The notes beneath the pieces were generated by a model that did no database searches, was not told the origin of the DNA, and saw only the letters and a list, made by a program, of their open reading frames with translations. Position numbers and translations under genes: made by a program. Positions 4,593-5,383 of a stretch of DNA of 5,383 nt are shown here, piece after piece (position 1 is the first letter of the stretch; every line of letters starts with the position of its first letter). Origin of the DNA: Desulfobulbaceae bacterium. GTDB taxonomy: Bacteria; Desulfobacterota; Desulfobulbia; Desulfobulbales; SURF-16. Location: contig JAGHCC010000006.1 of NCBI GenBank assembly GCA_021160685.1, positions 1-5,383 of the forward strand. Reading direction: 5' to 3'.

Positions 4593-5383
4593 ATGCTGAT
4601 TCGCGAGGAAATTGAATCCCGGGAGAAGGCCTATCTTTCTTCATATGCCTCCCTGAGTGCTGAATCAAGGGGAAGAGTGGTAACTGAAGAGTCCTGTGAC
4701 ATTCGCAGTGAGTTTCAGCGCGATCGTGACCGCATTGTCTATTCCAAGGCCTTCAGGCGGTTGAAGCATAAGACCCAGGTTTTTCTCGCGCCCATGGGAG
4801 ACCATTGCCGAACCCGTCTCACCCATACACTGGAGGTTTCGGAGATTGCCAGAACTATTGCCAGGGCTCTGCGCCTCAACGAGGATCTTGTCGAGGCCAT
4901 TGCTCTGGGCCATGATCTTGGACATACTCCTTTCGGCCATGCAGGAGAGACCGTGCTCAACGAGTTGACTCCTGGAGGGTTTTCCCATTACCGCCAGAGT
5001 CTCCGGGTGGTCGACGTGCTGGAAAACGATGGAGTGGGGTTAAATTTGACTTACGAGGTCCGTGACGGGATTGTCAAACATTCAAAAGGCTATGGTGAAG
5101 TGATTCCGGCCCAAAGCCATGATGTTCCGGATACGGCAGAGGGGTGTATTGTCCGGTATGCGGATATCATTGCCTATCTCAACCATGATCTTGATGACGC
5201 AATCAGGAGTTCGGTGATTCGAGAAGATGATATCCCTGCAGAATGTAAAGATGTTTTAGGGAAAAAACATTCACAGCGTATTCACACCATGATCCAGGGT
5301 GTGCTCTCCAGCACCAGGCCCAGGGAGAACCGGCTTGTGTTTGGTGTGGAAGAATACGTTGGTCAGGCCATGCAGGTTTTACG
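4593..5383 (+). CDS. dgt: dGTP triphosphohydrolase-like HD-domain protein (dNTPase), C-terminus beyond window
   Basis: The frame encodes 263 complete residues from the ATG at 4593 and continues past the right edge; family members are usually about 340-380 residues or longer. Known role: hydrolysis of dNTPs to deoxynucleosides and triphosphate in the cytoplasm, adjusting nucleotide pools. Visible signatures are RSEFQRDRDRIVYSKAFRRLKHKTQVF-type N-terminal motif (residues 38-64), RTRLTHTLEV with His78, ALGHDLGHTPFGHAGE with the HD pair His107-Asp108 and downstream His111 and His116, and RYADIIAYLNHD with Asp191. His78, His107, Asp108 and Asp191 are the expected metal ligands and all are intact. 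An in-frame stop at 4563-4565 and no better upstream codon fix the ATG, although the Shine-Dalgarno is weak. Repeat E2 ends 22 bp before the start. Substrate preference within the family cannot be read from sequence. Confidence 0.95.
   Translation, partial: MLIREEIESREKAYLSSYASLSAESRGRVVTEESCDIRSEFQRDRDRIVYSKAFRRLKHKTQVFLAPMGDHCRTRLTHTLEVSEIARTIARALRLNEDLVEAIALGHDLGHTPFGHAGETVLNELTPGGFSHYRQSLRVVDVLENDGVGLNLTYEVRDGIVKHSKGYGEVIPAQSHDVPDTAEGCIVRYADIIAYLNHDLDDAIRSSVIREDDIPAECKDVLGKKHSQRIHTMIQGVLSSTRPRENRLVFGVEEYVGQAMQVL

Noticed and set aside
4665..4988. Minus-strand frame of 107 codons
   Set aside because: It is antisense to the dgt-like gene, whose HD-domain residues are intact; no motif or promoter supports it.

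Overview
This 5.4-kb window looks like chromosomal DNA of a Gram-negative anaerobe. The most likely group is Desulfobacterota (the former sulfate-reducing delta-proteobacteria). That is an inference from gene content: a YedF-type selenium-metabolism protein, a fused homocysteine methyltransferase/methylene-THF reductase, a Dgt-like dNTPase and a secreted helical protein of unknown function. No rRNA, tRNA, CRISPR array, integrase or transposase gene was seen.

Layout from left to right: (1) 1-418, minus strand, 3'-truncated yedF. (2) 431-711, AT-rich divergent promoter region with a good minus-strand promoter for yedF overlapped by a perfect 16-bp palindrome, and a second inverted repeat with a Shine-Dalgarno-like GGAG in its loop. 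(3) 712-993, plus strand, 93-residue basic protein, possibly PC4-like. (4) 962-2866, minus strand, 634-residue bifunctional homocysteine S-methyltransferase/MTHFR, whose 3' end overlaps the 93-residue gene tail-to-tail by 32 bp. (5) 2885-3042, long imperfect palindrome E1. (6) 3137-3889, minus strand, 250-residue exported His-rich helical protein. (7) 3890-4395, about 500 bp without a convincing gene but with several hairpins, a perfect operator-like palindrome and small ORFs, one of 28 codons with a good ribosome binding site. (8) 4396-4570, second long palindrome E2. (9) 4593-5383, plus strand, 5' part of a dgt-family HD-domain triphosphohydrolase that runs off the window.

The most interesting structure is the E1/E2 pair. 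Both are roughly 160-175-bp fold-back sequences. They share arm-specific sequence (31/37 identical in the best block, all six differences being A/G transitions) and at least one compensatory base-pair change. Each lies about 20 bp upstream of a start codon, with the same polarity relative to the gene it precedes. They are either a dispersed, probably non-autonomous hairpin repeat family with preferred insertion sites or structured 5' leaders.

The genes do not form one pathway. The one-carbon/methionine gene, the selenium/sulfur-relay gene and the nucleotide-pool gene are separate housekeeping units, apparently each transcribed on its own, with repeats filling the gaps between them.
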